This document shows, piece by piece, positions 35,265-44,839 of a stretch of 64,000 nt of DNA. Position 1 is the first letter of the stretch, and every line of letters begins with the position of its first letter. A model generated the notes under the pieces. The model did no database searches and was not told where the DNA came from. It saw only the letters and a program-made list of their open reading frames with translations. The stretch is from Chryseobacterium sp. OSA05B (GTDB lineage Bacteria > Bacteroidota > Bacteroidia > Flavobacteriales > Weeksellaceae): the NCBI RefSeq assembly GCF_019970065.1, contig NZ_JAHXYH010000002.1:744001-808000 (forward strand). Direction: 5' to 3'. The position numbers and the translations under genes were made by a program.

Positions 35265-38200
35265 ATGTTAAATAGGAGGATTGGAAGTTTATTTTTGGCG
35301 TTATTTTTTGTACTCTTGGGAAGTTCTGTTTTTGCTCAAAACAGAGAGAGAACGGCAGTAACCCAAAAAAAGATACACCCAGCTTCTATGAAAGCCGGTG
35401 CTTTTATAGATGTCAATACCCCCAATTATCCTGAATCCAATTTCAGCATTACGCAGCTGGTAAAAGACGTGCTGATATCAGGGGGAGCCTGCTCTACGGC
35501 AAACGTAAGCAACGTTAACGTTTCTCCTAATTTATCTGTCAATGATCCGAACCGAAGTTGGGGATTTTTCAACAAAGGAACTACTGCTTTTCCTTTTGCG
35601 AAAGGAATTGTTCTTACAACAGGATTTGCCAGAAAAGCAGGGAATAGCCTTGAGACATCATTAAGTGATGCTCTTCCTGCTGCGGGAGATTTAGATCTTG
35701 CTGCGGCATTGAATGTGAACAATACTTCACTGAGAGATGCCACCTATATTGAATTCGATTTTATTCCTACCTCTACTGAGATTACCTTCAGATATTTATT
35801 TGCTTCCAAAGAATACGATACAAGCCATCAGTTTGCCTGTAATATATCAGATGGATTTGCTTTACTGTTAAAGAAATCCACGGATCCTAACTACACGAAT
35901 CTTGCAGTGCTTCCCAATGGAGCTGGCCCGGTGAGTGTGACTAATATTCACCCGGCAATTTCCGGATCTTCAGGTTGTGGTCCTGTGAATCAGCAATATT
36001 TTGCTGGGATCAATAATAATCCAATGATAGAGACCAACTTTGACGGACGTACTGTACCATTAACAGCAAAAGCAACCGTTGTTCCGGGGCAGACTTATCA
36101 TTTTAAAATGGTTTTGGCGGATTATTCAGATTCCAATTTCGATTCAGGCGTTTTTCTTGAAGCGGGATCATTCGATATCGGGGTGAAAATCCTGGATCCT
36201 GCCGGAGTACAGCTTCCTGCTACCATCACGATGTGTGATAATACACCACAAACATTCACCGCTTCCGTACAAGCCCCGAATGTTACCTATCAGTGGTTTT
36301 TAAACAATAATCCTATTACGGGTGCAACTGGCGCCAGCTATACTGCCACACAACCGGGAGTCTATAGTGTACAGGTATTGATTCAGGGAAATAGCTGTCC
36401 GGGAACAGCAACTATTACCGTAGTGGGAGGAGCATCTCCTACTGTCCAGAATGCAGTGCTGACATCCTGCTATGCCGCCGGAAACGCCATTTTTAATTTA
36501 CCTTCAGCACAGGCTTCTATAAGTACAACCCCTGGAGCAACATTTGACTATTATGTAAATCAGGCCGATGCCCTTGCGGGAAATGCAAGCACCATTCCAA
36601 GTCCTGCCACATATTCAAGCCCCGGAGCACAAACAGTATATGTCAGAGTCAAAACCGGATTCTGTGCCAAAGTAGCTGAACTTCAGCTGGTAAAAGCTCC
36701 TGAGATAACCGCTTCAGTCTTACCTCCGGCCGTATTAACCTGCGCCAGTTCGCAGACGACTTTAGATGCTTCGGCTTCGGTATATCCAGCAGGATCTACC
36801 TTCAACTGGACTACGACAGGGGGAAATATAGTTTCAGGAGGAACTACATTAACTCCGGTTATTAACGCTCCGGGAACTTACACCTTAACGATATCAAAGA
36901 CTTTCCAGCCGGGCAATGTAGTATGTACAGGCGTTGTGAACGTGACGGTGACAGGAGACAGTGCTCCGCCAATAACAGGTCTTACAGCAAGTAAAATACA
37001 GATCTGTAATGGTGAATCCGTCACTTTAACTGCATCCGGAGGAACTACATACAACTGGGCTACACTTCCGGGAACCGGAAATACACAAACAGTAACACCT
37101 ACCGCTACCACTACTTATACAGTGACTGCTGTTGGGGCCAATGGATGTGTATCTCAAAACCCTGCTACCATCACGATTGAGGTCTCTCAACCGATCACGG
37201 TACAGAATGCCATATTGCATAAATGCTACGCTCCCGGACTGACTTATGACCTTACCACTGCCCAAAGTCAGATTACTGCTGCGGGAGGCGGGGTGACCTT
37301 TAATTATTATATTCTCCAGGCTGATGCCCAGGCGGGTAATGCCAATTTTATTGCAACACCTACGACCTATGCGCCACCGGGAAATCAAACAATATATGTT
37401 TTGGTGAAAAACGGAGGATGCCACTATGTGGTTGAACTTCAATTACTGAGAACCGCTGAAACAACACTTACGATAGCTGCACCACAGGAAATTACCTGTA
37501 CAACGCCTCAGACGACACTCAATGCCTCAGCATCTGTAGTTCCTGCAGGATCTACCATTGCATGGACAGCAGCGGGTGGTGGGAATATTGTATCAGGAGC
37601 AAATACCCTTAATCCTGTAGTAAATACAGGTGGAGTGTATACGCTTACCGTTACGAATGTTTCCCAGCCGGGTAATTTAAGCTGTACTTACACAGCCTCA
37701 GTTACTGTAACACAAAATACAACACTGCCAACGGCTTCTGTAGTCTCTTCACAACCAAGAATATGTGTGGGAGAATCGGTGACATTGACTGCTTCCGGCG
37801 GTGTGACTTACAACTGGGTAGGACTTCCAGGAAACGGAAATACTCAGGTAGTTTCGCCAACATTGACCACAGTATATACGGTATTCGCGGTAGCAGCTAA
37901 CGGATGTATTTCTGCAACTCCGGCCACGGTTACTGTTGTTGTTGGTCCGCCAACTGCCGGTGTTTCTGCATCAAAAATAAAAATATGTGCCGGAGAATCT
38001 GTTACACTTACCGCTACCGGAGGTGTGACTTACAACTGGGTAGGACTTCCAGGAAACGGAAACACGCAGGTTGTTACTCCTGCAGTGACTACAGAATACT
38101 CAGTTTTTGCACTTGGAGGCAATGGCTGTAGCTCTGTGCTTCCTGCAAAAGTGAAGATTGAGGTAGTACCTGCCATTGTTTCTACATTAAAAGATGTGTA

Positions 38201-38867
38201 CGTGTGTGAAGGAGATACCGGAATCTTAGATGCCGGTGCAGGTCCTAATTACACATACTTATGGAGCACAGGTGCAACTACCCAAACGATATCTACCAAC
38301 GTTCCGGGAACGTATACTGTTACTATCAGCAATGGGGTGTGTTCTAAGGTTTTCACTGGAAAACTTTTAAATCCGGAACTGCCTAAGTTTACGAATGTAG
38401 TATATGAAAATCATGTGTTAACGCTTACGGCGAGCAATCCTACAGGAGCTGTTTTAGAGTTTTCGATAGATGGAGGCGTAGTGTGGCAGACATCCAATAT
38501 TTTTAATAATGTTCTGGATAATACAAATTATCATTTAAGGGTAAGGGAAAAAGATGCCAAGTGCGGTACATCATTAGATTACTTCACATTTGTGATCAGC
38601 AACGCTATTACGCCGAATATGGACGGTATAAATGACACCATCAACTTCTCCGGAATCAGTGGCTATAATAATTTTGCTGCATCAATTTTTGACCGATATG
38701 GTGCGGAATTGTTCAGGGCAACAAAAACAGATGCTGTCTGGAGAGGATCTCTCAAAGGTATGAACCTCTCTACAGGCACCTACTGGTATAAAGTACAATG
38801 GGAAAATCCAGCCAGTAAAAAACTTGAACAGCGTTCGGGTTGGATATTGTTAAAAAACAGGAACTAG
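35265..38867 (+). CDS. Giant surface protein: choice-of-anchor L domain, T9SS type B cargo (paralogue 2)
   Basis: 1200 residues. The signal peptide is 1-25 (ending SSVFAQ). The choice-of-anchor L domain spans about 45-325. The middle is longer than in the neighbours by about 412 residues, made of additional Ig/PKD-like modules: two long ones with a TLDASASV... motif, and several short ones of the type ICxGESVTLTASGGVTYNW. Two of the short modules share almost identical DNA at 37801 and 38023 (222-base period), a sign of recent internal duplication. The T9SS type B domain is about 1110-1200 (NAITPNMDGIND ... FDRYGAELF ... YWYKVQW ... GWILLKN). It is predicted to be a surface adhesin or structural filament. 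Confidence 0.92.
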   Translation: MLNRRIGSLFLALFFVLLGSSVFAQNRERTAVTQKKIHPASMKAGAFIDVNTPNYPESNFSITQLVKDVLISGGACSTANVSNVNVSPNLSVNDPNRSWGFFNKGTTAFPFAKGIVLTTGFARKAGNSLETSLSDALPAAGDLDLAAALNVNNTSLRDATYIEFDFIPTSTEITFRYLFASKEYDTSHQFACNISDGFALLLKKSTDPNYTNLAVLPNGAGPVSVTNIHPAISGSSGCGPVNQQYFAGINNNPMIETNFDGRTVPLTAKATVVPGQTYHFKMVLADYSDSNFDSGVFLEAGSFDIGVKILDPAGVQLPATITMCDNTPQTFTASVQAPNVTYQWFLNNNPITGATGASYTATQPGVYSVQVLIQGNSCPGTATITVVGGASPTVQNAVLTSCYAAGNAIFNLPSAQASISTTPGATFDYYVNQADALAGNASTIPSPATYSSPGAQTVYVRVKTGFCAKVAELQLVKAPEITASVLPPAVLTCASSQTTLDASASVYPAGSTFNWTTTGGNIVSGGTTLTPVINAPGTYTLTISKTFQPGNVVCTGVVNVTVTGDSAPPITGLTASKIQICNGESVTLTASGGTTYNWATLPGTGNTQTVTPTATTTYTVTAVGANGCVSQNPATITIEVSQPITVQNAILHKCYAPGLTYDLTTAQSQITAAGGGVTFNYYILQADAQAGNANFIATPTTYAPPGNQTIYVLVKNGGCHYVVELQLLRTAETTLTIAAPQEITCTTPQTTLNASASVVPAGSTIAWTAAGGGNIVSGANTLNPVVNTGGVYTLTVTNVSQPGNLSCTYTASVTVTQNTTLPTASVVSSQPRICVGESVTLTASGGVTYNWVGLPGNGNTQVVSPTLTTVYTVFAVAANGCISATPATVTVVVGPPTAGVSASKIKICAGESVTLTATGGVTYNWVGLPGNGNTQVVTPAVTTEYSVFALGGNGCSSVLPAKVKIEVVPAIVSTLKDVYVCEGDTGILDAGAGPNYTYLWSTGATTQTISTNVPGTYTVTISNGVCSKVFTGKLLNPELPKFTNVVYENHVLTLTASNPTGAVLEFSIDGGVVWQTSNIFNNVLDNTNYHLRVREKDAKCGTSLDYFTFVISNAITPNMDGINDTINFSGISGYNNFAASIFDRYGAELFRATKTDAVWRGSLKGMNLSTGTYWYKVQWENPASKKLEQRSGWILLKNRN

Positions 38868-38872
38868 TAAAT

Positions 38873-38899
38873 AAACCTTCCATATTTGGAAGGTTTTTT
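38873..38899 (+). terminator. Rho-independent terminator
   Basis: AAACCTTCC / GGAAGGTTT with an ATATTT loop and T-run, 5 bases after the stop codon. Confidence 0.87.
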
Positions 38900-38952
38900 A
38901 TTTTTTATATTAAATAAAAAATAAAAAATATGCGATATATTTGAAAATAAAT

Positions 38953-38960
38953 TAAATTTG
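38953..38960 (+). promoter_or_regulatory. Predicted -7 promoter element
   Basis: TAAATTTG, an exact TAnnTTTG match, 16 bases before the ATG at 38977. No TTG at the standard distance upstream. Confidence 0.4.
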
Positions 38961-38976
38961 TTGAAACAAAAATATT

Positions 38977-41343
38977 ATGCGAAGAAATCTCCTGTTTTTT
39001 TTATTTTTTTTAGTCACCTCGACTCTTTTATATTCACAAAATGGTAAGCCCAGGATTCCTCACAAGGAAACGATTCCTTCAACAAGTAAAGCTGGAGCTT
39101 TTATTGACGTTAATGTTCCACCATATCCGGAATCTTCATTTTCCATTACTCAATTGGTAAAGGATGTTCTTATATCTTCGGGAACCAATACCTGTGTGAC
39201 TCCCAGTGTGACCAATGTAAAGATAACCCCCAACCACGCAGTAACCGATGCTGATAGATCCTGGGGGTATTTCCATAAAGGAACTACCAATTTCCCTTTT
39301 AAAGATGGTATTGTCCTTTCTACCGGAAAAGCCAGGAGAGCAGGGAATAATGCTGAAACAAATTTAAGTGATGATAATGGAGGAGGAACAGATTCAGATC
39401 TTGCCCAGGTAATCGGGGGTACTGGAACACTTGCGGATGCTGTCCTTCTTGAATTTGACTTTATCCCTACAACCTCTCAGATTAAATTTAATTATATACT
39501 GGCGTCAGAAGAATATTATGGCTCATTTCCTTGCCAATATGCTGATGCTTTTGCTATCCTTCTCAAACCTACAGCGGGTGGCCCTTACCAGAATATGGCC
39601 ATACTTCCCGGAGGTGCCGGACCTGTAAGTGTTACCAACATTCACCCTGCTATCAGTGGGAGCTGTGGAGCCGTTAATGAGCAGTATTTCGGAGGATACA
39701 ACACCACCAATATCGAAACCAATTTTGAAGGAAGAACTGTTCCTCTTACAGCTACAGCTACTGTAGTGGCGGGTCAGGAATATCACTTTAAGATGGTGAT
39801 TGCAGATTATACCCCTTATTCTTTTCCGGATCACGTGTATGACTCTGCCGTATTTCTGGAAGGTGGATCATTTAATATCGGTGTAGAGCTTTTAGATCCA
39901 AGCGGTGCTACTTTACCTTCAGATATCAATGTGTGTGATAATGTACCACAGGTGATCACAGCTTCAGTAAGTGATCCTAACTTATTATACAGATGGTTCC
40001 TGAACGGAACTCTTATTCCGGGGGCTACCACAAACACGGTTACGGCCGTACAGCCGGGAATCTATACTATTGAAGTAAGTGTTCCGGGAAATCCTTGTCC
40101 TGGTAAAGCAAGTATAGAAATCCATGGAGGAACTACTCCGCAGGCACAGGATGCCTCGTTGCTGCTTTGTACCACACCGGATATTACCACCTTTGACCTG
40201 ACGAATGCGATGCCGTCAATCAGCCCGACACCGGGAGCTGTATTCAAGTTCTATGTTAATCAGGCGGATGCCATCGCTCAGAATAACAATAACATTCAAA
40301 ATATATTAAATTATAATGGTACAGACGGTCAGATCCTGTATACAGTGGTTTCAAACGGTGGTTTCTGTAGTAAGCTGGTCGAATTAAAGCTGCTAAAAGA
40401 AACTACGCCTATTGCAGGTGTGAAATCTTCCAGAATAAAAGTATGTCCGGGAGAATCTGTCACGCTGACTGCTGAAGGTGGAGTAACCTATCAATGGGCC
40501 AACTTCCCGGGAACAGGGAATACACAAACTGTAACCCTTTATCAGACCACGACATTCACTGTTTATGCAGTAGGAGCAAAAGGATGCCGTTCATTAAACC
40601 CTGCTACCATAAGAGTAGAAGTTACGCCGGAGCTCACCTCTCCACTGAAAGATGTAGAAATCTGTCTGGGTGACCGTGTGGTTTTAGATGCCGGTGCAGG
40701 ACCGAATTATAAATATCTATGGAGTACGGGAGCTACCACACAGACTATTACTGTAGACAGCTGGGGAGTTTATACGGTAGAAATAGATAACGGATTCTGT
40801 AAAAAGATCTTCACTGCGAAAGTAGGAGGTGCAGCCACTCCGTTTGTAACGGCAGTCAATTATGAAAGTGCTAAAAAAACAGTGACGATTATTGCTGAAA
40901 ACCCTATGATGAACAATACTCCAAGTACTTTAGAGTATTCTATAAACAATGGCATCACATGGCAGGATTCTAATGTTTTCACCAACCTTTTAGATAACAC
41001 CAATTATACGGTACAGGTGAGAAGGGTAGGAACTCATTGTGTGGGAACATTTGATTTCTATACCCTGCAGATCAACAATATCATTACACCTAACGATGAT
41101 GGAGTCAATGATATACTGGATCTTAAAGCCCTTGTTGGATTCAATAATTTCACAGGATCAGTCTTTGACAGATATGGGGTGGAAATGTTCAGATTCTCCA
41201 AAGAAAAACCGGTATGGGATGGAACCGTAGGAGGTAAGAAATTGTCTACAGCTACGTACTGGTATAAGTTTAATTTCGAATATCCTAAGTCTAAAGTTCA
41301 GATGAACTGGTCCGGATGGATCATGCTTAAGAACAGAGAATAA
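38977..41343 (+). CDS. Surface protein: choice-of-anchor L domain, T9SS type B cargo (paralogue 3)
   Basis: 788 residues, the same length as paralogue 1. The signal peptide is 1-21 (ending TLLYSQ). The choice-of-anchor L domain is about 38-315 (AGAFIDVNVPPYPESSF ... WGYFHKGT ... LEFDFIPTTSQIKFNYILASEEYY). Ig/PKD-like modules carry VCPGESVTLTAEGGVTYQW and ICLGDRVVLDAGAGPNYKYLW. The T9SS type B domain is about 695-788 (NIITPNDDGVND ... FDRYGVEMF ... WDGTVGGKKLSTATYWY ... GWIMLKN). The N-terminus is closer to paralogue 2 (QLVKDVLIS), while the overall module number matches paralogue 1. Confidence 0.92.
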   Translation: MRRNLLFFLFFLVTSTLLYSQNGKPRIPHKETIPSTSKAGAFIDVNVPPYPESSFSITQLVKDVLISSGTNTCVTPSVTNVKITPNHAVTDADRSWGYFHKGTTNFPFKDGIVLSTGKARRAGNNAETNLSDDNGGGTDSDLAQVIGGTGTLADAVLLEFDFIPTTSQIKFNYILASEEYYGSFPCQYADAFAILLKPTAGGPYQNMAILPGGAGPVSVTNIHPAISGSCGAVNEQYFGGYNTTNIETNFEGRTVPLTATATVVAGQEYHFKMVIADYTPYSFPDHVYDSAVFLEGGSFNIGVELLDPSGATLPSDINVCDNVPQVITASVSDPNLLYRWFLNGTLIPGATTNTVTAVQPGIYTIEVSVPGNPCPGKASIEIHGGTTPQAQDASLLLCTTPDITTFDLTNAMPSISPTPGAVFKFYVNQADAIAQNNNNIQNILNYNGTDGQILYTVVSNGGFCSKLVELKLLKETTPIAGVKSSRIKVCPGESVTLTAEGGVTYQWANFPGTGNTQTVTLYQTTTFTVYAVGAKGCRSLNPATIRVEVTPELTSPLKDVEICLGDRVVLDAGAGPNYKYLWSTGATTQTITVDSWGVYTVEIDNGFCKKIFTAKVGGAATPFVTAVNYESAKKTVTIIAENPMMNNTPSTLEYSINNGITWQDSNVFTNLLDNTNYTVQVRRVGTHCVGTFDFYTLQINNIITPNDDGVNDILDLKALVGFNNFTGSVFDRYGVEMFRFSKEKPVWDGTVGGKKLSTATYWYKFNFEYPKSKVQMNWSGWIMLKNRE

Positions 41344-41359
41344 ACAATAAAGCAGACAG

Positions 41360-41395
41360 AAAAAGCCTTTCAAGAAAAACTTGAAAGGCTTTTTT
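41360..41395. terminator. Bidirectional terminator
   Basis: AAAAAGCCTTTCAAG / CTTGAAAGGCTTTTT, a 15-bp perfect stem between the convergent type B gene and rsmA. Confidence 0.9.
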
Positions 41396-41410
41396 GTTTT
41401 TTGAAACCTC

Positions 41411-42181
41411 CTACTGATTCTGCTTCCAGAGATTGGCAAAGCCGATAAAATCCAGAACGCTGAGCTCTTCCGCTCTTTTGTCTAAGAATTCATGGGTTTT
41501 TAAAGCCTCAGGAATGTTCAGTATTTTCAGGGAGTTTGACAATTTCTTTCTTCTCTGATTAAATCCGGCTTTCACGATCTGCTTAAAAAGAACCTCATTT
41601 CCGGCAAGACCTTCTTTTGGATTTCTTGTAAGTCTGATGACCCCTGATTTTACTTTCGGCGGCGGATTGAATACATTTTCATGCACGGTGAACAAGTAGG
41701 TCACATCATAATACGCCTGAATCAGGACGGACAGGATACCGTAATCTTTAGTTCTGGGTACGGCAGCCGTTCTTTCTGCGACTTCCTTCTGGAACATTCC
41801 TACCATTTCAGGAACCTGCCCGTAGTAATCAACAATTTTAAACAGAATCTGTGAAGAAATGTTGTACGGGAAATTACCAATAATAGCGATCTGCTCCCCA
41901 TTGATAAAATTAAAGTCCTGTTTCAGAAAATCTCCTACAAAAGTATTTTCTGTGATCTTTGAATAGTTCTTTTTCAGATATTCAATAGATTCGGTATCGA
42001 TCTCGGCAAGGTAGATAGTCTGATCCTTATCGAGAAGATATTTGGTGAGGACTCCCATTCCGGGACCTACTTCCATGACATTTTTATAGTCTTCAAAACT
42101 AAGACCTTCCACGATTTTTCTCGCGATATTTTCATCTGTCAGAAAGTGCTGTCCAAGATGTTTTTTTGCTTTTACACTCAA
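41411..42181 (-). CDS. rsmA: 16S rRNA dimethyladenosine transferase
   Basis: 256 residues. The N-terminus has KKHLGQHFLTDENIA, SAM-binding motif I is EVGPGMG (37-43), and the catalytic NFPY is at 103-106. The C-terminal RNA-contacting domain has FNQRRKKLSNSLK. It methylates two adjacent adenines near the 3' end of 16S rRNA (KsgA activity), a late step in small-subunit assembly. It is divergent from ftsX, with 91 bases between them. Confidence 0.97.
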   Translation of the reverse strand: MSVKAKKHLGQHFLTDENIARKIVEGLSFEDYKNVMEVGPGMGVLTKYLLDKDQTIYLAEIDTESIEYLKKNYSKITENTFVGDFLKQDFNFINGEQIAIIGNFPYNISSQILFKIVDYYGQVPEMVGMFQKEVAERTAAVPRTKDYGILSVLIQAYYDVTYLFTVHENVFNPPPKVKSGVIRLTRNPKEGLAGNEVLFKQIVKAGFNQRRKKLSNSLKILNIPEALKTHEFLDKRAEELSVLDFIGFANLWKQNQ

Positions 42182-42272
42182 AGTTTTTTATGATTTTATT
42201 AACAATGATTTTCTTTATTTCTCCCCAAATTTCGGAAGTTTTTTTCTAATTTAGCCAAAAATTTTAATATTA

Positions 42273-43172
42273 ATGGCTAAATCTGTAGATGAGTTTAATA
42301 AGAAAAGGCTTCGGTCCAGCAATATTACAGTAGTAATAAGTATTGCCTTAGTGTTATTTTTGTTAGGATTAATGGGGCTTATTTTAATCAATGCCCAGAA
42401 GTATTCTGACTATATCAAAGAACAACTGGTAGTGAATGCTTATTTTGATGAAAACTATGCAGCGAAAGATTCTGTGAAAATTGCAAAACTGGAGGAAGAA
42501 ACTTTTAAAAAGGTACAGACGTTAGCTCCTGTAAAAAAAGCAACCTACATCTCAAGAGATATGGCGGCGAAAGAAGCCAAGAAAACGATGGGGATAGACA
42601 GCGATGCGCTTTTTGAAGAAAATATTTTCCCTTCATCTATTGAAGTTGCATTAAAGCCTGAATACGTAGACCCAGCAAAAATTGACGGTGCGATTAAAAT
42701 AATCAAGTCTGTTCCGGGTATCGTGGATGTGAAAAATGACAGTACGCTGATGGTGGATGTTTACAACAACCTGAGCAGGATTTTAAAGTGGATCTTAGGA
42801 TTCTCTGTTCTTTTCCTGATCCTGGCTGTCGTATTGATCAACAACTCCATCAGGCTGAAGATCTTCTCTAAAAGATTTATCATCAAAACCATGCAGCTTG
42901 TTGGGGCAAAAAGAAGATTCATTCTTAAGCCGTTTATCATCGAAGCCGTTATTTTGGGGGCTATCGGTTCTTTAATTGGCCTTCTGGCGCTTGGAGGAGT
43001 GTGGTATTATTTCACAAGCCAGATTGGTTCGGCTTTCGTACAGGACAACAATCAGTATTTCTGGTTGGTTATTTTAGTACTTGGAGTAGGCGTATTTATT
43101 TCCGTCCTAAGTACCATTTTCGCTACATGGAGATTCTTAAAATCAAACGTTGACGATCTATATTACTCTTAA
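42273..43172 (+). CDS. ftsX: Cell division protein FtsX
   Basis: 299 residues. One membrane helix near the N-terminus (about 20-42), an extracytoplasmic domain (about 43-170) and three helices at the C-terminus (about 172-192, 222-245, 262-285) give the four-helix FtsX topology. FtsX is the permease-like partner of the ATPase FtsE and regulates cell-wall hydrolases at the septum. ftsE is not adjacent, as is usual in Bacteroidota. The DUF3098 gene follows after 2 bases. Confidence 0.93.
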   Translation: MAKSVDEFNKKRLRSSNITVVISIALVLFLLGLMGLILINAQKYSDYIKEQLVVNAYFDENYAAKDSVKIAKLEEETFKKVQTLAPVKKATYISRDMAAKEAKKTMGIDSDALFEENIFPSSIEVALKPEYVDPAKIDGAIKIIKSVPGIVDVKNDSTLMVDVYNNLSRILKWILGFSVLFLILAVVLINNSIRLKIFSKRFIIKTMQLVGAKRRFILKPFIIEAVILGAIGSLIGLLALGGVWYYFTSQIGSAFVQDNNQYFWLVILVLGVGVFISVLSTIFATWRFLKSNVDDLYYS

Positions 43173-43174
43173 TA

Positions 43175-43474
43175 ATGAGCAAAAAAACAAATAAACTGGC
43201 CGCTTCAGATTTTGGCAAAGAAACAACTGAGGTGCCACAGGAAAGTACCTTTTACTTCGGACAGCAGAACTTCAAGTGGATGCTGATAGGTCTGGCTTTT
43301 ATCGTAGTGGGATTCCTGCTGATGATGGGACCGGATGCCAACACCGTAGATGGTAAATTTGATCCTAATTCATGGAATGACGATATTTTTTCCATACGCA
43401 GGATCAGAATTGCACCACTGTTCATAGTGATAGGCTTCGTCATAGAAGTGTACGCTATTTTAAAAAGAAAATAA
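43175..43474 (+). CDS. DUF3098 membrane protein
   Basis: 99 residues with two membrane helices (about 34-52 and 78-95), the second preceded by SIRRIRIAPLFIVIGFVIE, and FYFGQQNFKWMLIGLAF near the first. These match the DUF3098 family. Function is unknown, but the family regularly sits between ftsX and uppP in Bacteroidota, which suggests a link to envelope growth or division. Confidence 0.9.
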   Translation: MSKKTNKLAASDFGKETTEVPQESTFYFGQQNFKWMLIGLAFIVVGFLLMMGPDANTVDGKFDPNSWNDDIFSIRRIRIAPLFIVIGFVIEVYAILKRK

Positions 43475-43563
43475 ATATAAACTTTATTTAAGGATTAAGA
43501 AATTTAGGAATTCGGAAACATCTGAATTTCAAAATTTCTTAATCTTTTAATTTTTACAATATT

Positions 43564-44382
43564 ATGGATTTAATTAAAGCAATCATTATTGCTATTATTG
43601 AAGGACTTACCGAGTATCTTCCTATCTCTTCAACGGCACACATGGGATTTGCTGCTAATCTTCTGGGCCTGCAGGATGATGAATTTCTGAAAATGTTTCA
43701 GGTTTCCATTCAGTTTGGAGCTATTTTATCTGTAGTGGTGGCGTATTGGAAGAAATTTTTTGATCTTAAAAATATCCAGTTCTATTACAAACTTGCTTTT
43801 GCAGTTGTTCCTGCATTGGTTTTAGGATATTTATTTGATGATAAAATTGAAGCTATTCTCGGAAATCAGATTGCTATTTCTTCAGTACTGGTGCTGGGAG
43901 GAGTTGTTCTTCTTTTTGCAGATAAATGGTTCAAGAATCCTAAAATTGACGATGAAAAAGGGATTACGATAAGAAGTGCCATTACCATCGGATTCTGGCA
44001 GTGTCTTGCGATGATGCCGGGAACCAGCCGTAGTGCAGCTTCCATTATCGGAGGAATGTCACAGGGGCTTACCAGAAAGGCTGCAGCAGAATTCTCTTTC
44101 TTTCTAGCGGTTCCAACGATGCTGGCAGTGACGGTTTATTCCGTTTTCCTGAAAACATGGGGTAAAGAAACGGCTCACCCTCAGAAAGGATATGAAATGA
44201 TTATGGCCTCTCAGGATCACATTATGATCTTTGTGATTGGAAATATCGTAGCATTTATTGTCGCATTGATCGCTATTAAGGCATTCATTGGAGTACTGAA
44301 CAAATATGGTTTCAAACCTTGGGGCTGGTACCGTATTTTCGTAGGAATCGCTCTTTTAATTTATTTCTATTTCTTTAAGTAA
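43564..44382 (+). CDS. uppP: Undecaprenyl-diphosphate phosphatase
   Basis: 272 residues, a polytopic membrane enzyme. The two signature motifs are EGLTEYLPISSTAH (13-26) and PGTSRS (152-157), holding the catalytic Glu and Arg residues. It recycles the lipid carrier of peptidoglycan and other surface polymers by removing one phosphate, and confers tolerance to bacitracin when overproduced in other bacteria. A lipoprotein gene follows after 4 bases. Confidence 0.97.
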   Translation: MDLIKAIIIAIIEGLTEYLPISSTAHMGFAANLLGLQDDEFLKMFQVSIQFGAILSVVVAYWKKFFDLKNIQFYYKLAFAVVPALVLGYLFDDKIEAILGNQIAISSVLVLGGVVLLFADKWFKNPKIDDEKGITIRSAITIGFWQCLAMMPGTSRSAASIIGGMSQGLTRKAAAEFSFFLAVPTMLAVTVYSVFLKTWGKETAHPQKGYEMIMASQDHIMIFVIGNIVAFIVALIAIKAFIGVLNKYGFKPWGWYRIFVGIALLIYFYFFK

Positions 44383-44386
44383 GAGT

Positions 44387-44839
44387 ATGAAAAATAATAT
44401 TCTAAAAATACTGGCTTTTTCCGGACTAATCGTTTCATGCGCTCCGGCACATACGTTGTTCGTGAAAAATAATACGAAAGAAAGAATAGAGTTTGTAGTA
44501 GAGCTTAAAGAGAAGAATACGACTGCTCAGGATTTACTGATCTGTAAAGAGCTTGTCCCGGACGAAAAACTGGATCATAAAGCTTTTATGGAATATTCCA
44601 AAGAAGGAAAATGCTACAATCAGAAAATTACAGCGATTAATAAGACCAGCTATAAATTTAATTTACCGGAGAATTACACGGTGAACATTGTTCCGAATAA
44701 TTCTGTATATCCGTTTCATAACATCTACTACTTCATCGGAGACAAAAAATGCTTTGTGAATGTAGAAAACGGTCCCGACTGCAAGCAGAGGGTCAATAAG
44801 CTTCCAAGCTTAGTAAGTATCACCGAAATTACAGAATAA
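44387..44839 (+). CDS. Hypothetical lipoprotein
   Basis: 150 residues. The signal ends at a lipobox GLIVSC (Cys18). The mature part contains several cysteines (LLICKEL, EGKCYNQ, DKKCFVN, PDCKQRV) and is otherwise unremarkable. It is wedged between uppP (4-base gap) and truB (stop and start overlap by one base), so it is translated as part of that operon. No family assigned. The paired cysteines may form disulphides after export. Confidence 0.78.
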   Translation: MKNNILKILAFSGLIVSCAPAHTLFVKNNTKERIEFVVELKEKNTTAQDLLICKELVPDEKLDHKAFMEYSKEGKCYNQKITAINKTSYKFNLPENYTVNIVPNNSVYPFHNIYYFIGDKKCFVNVENGPDCKQRVNKLPSLVSITEITE

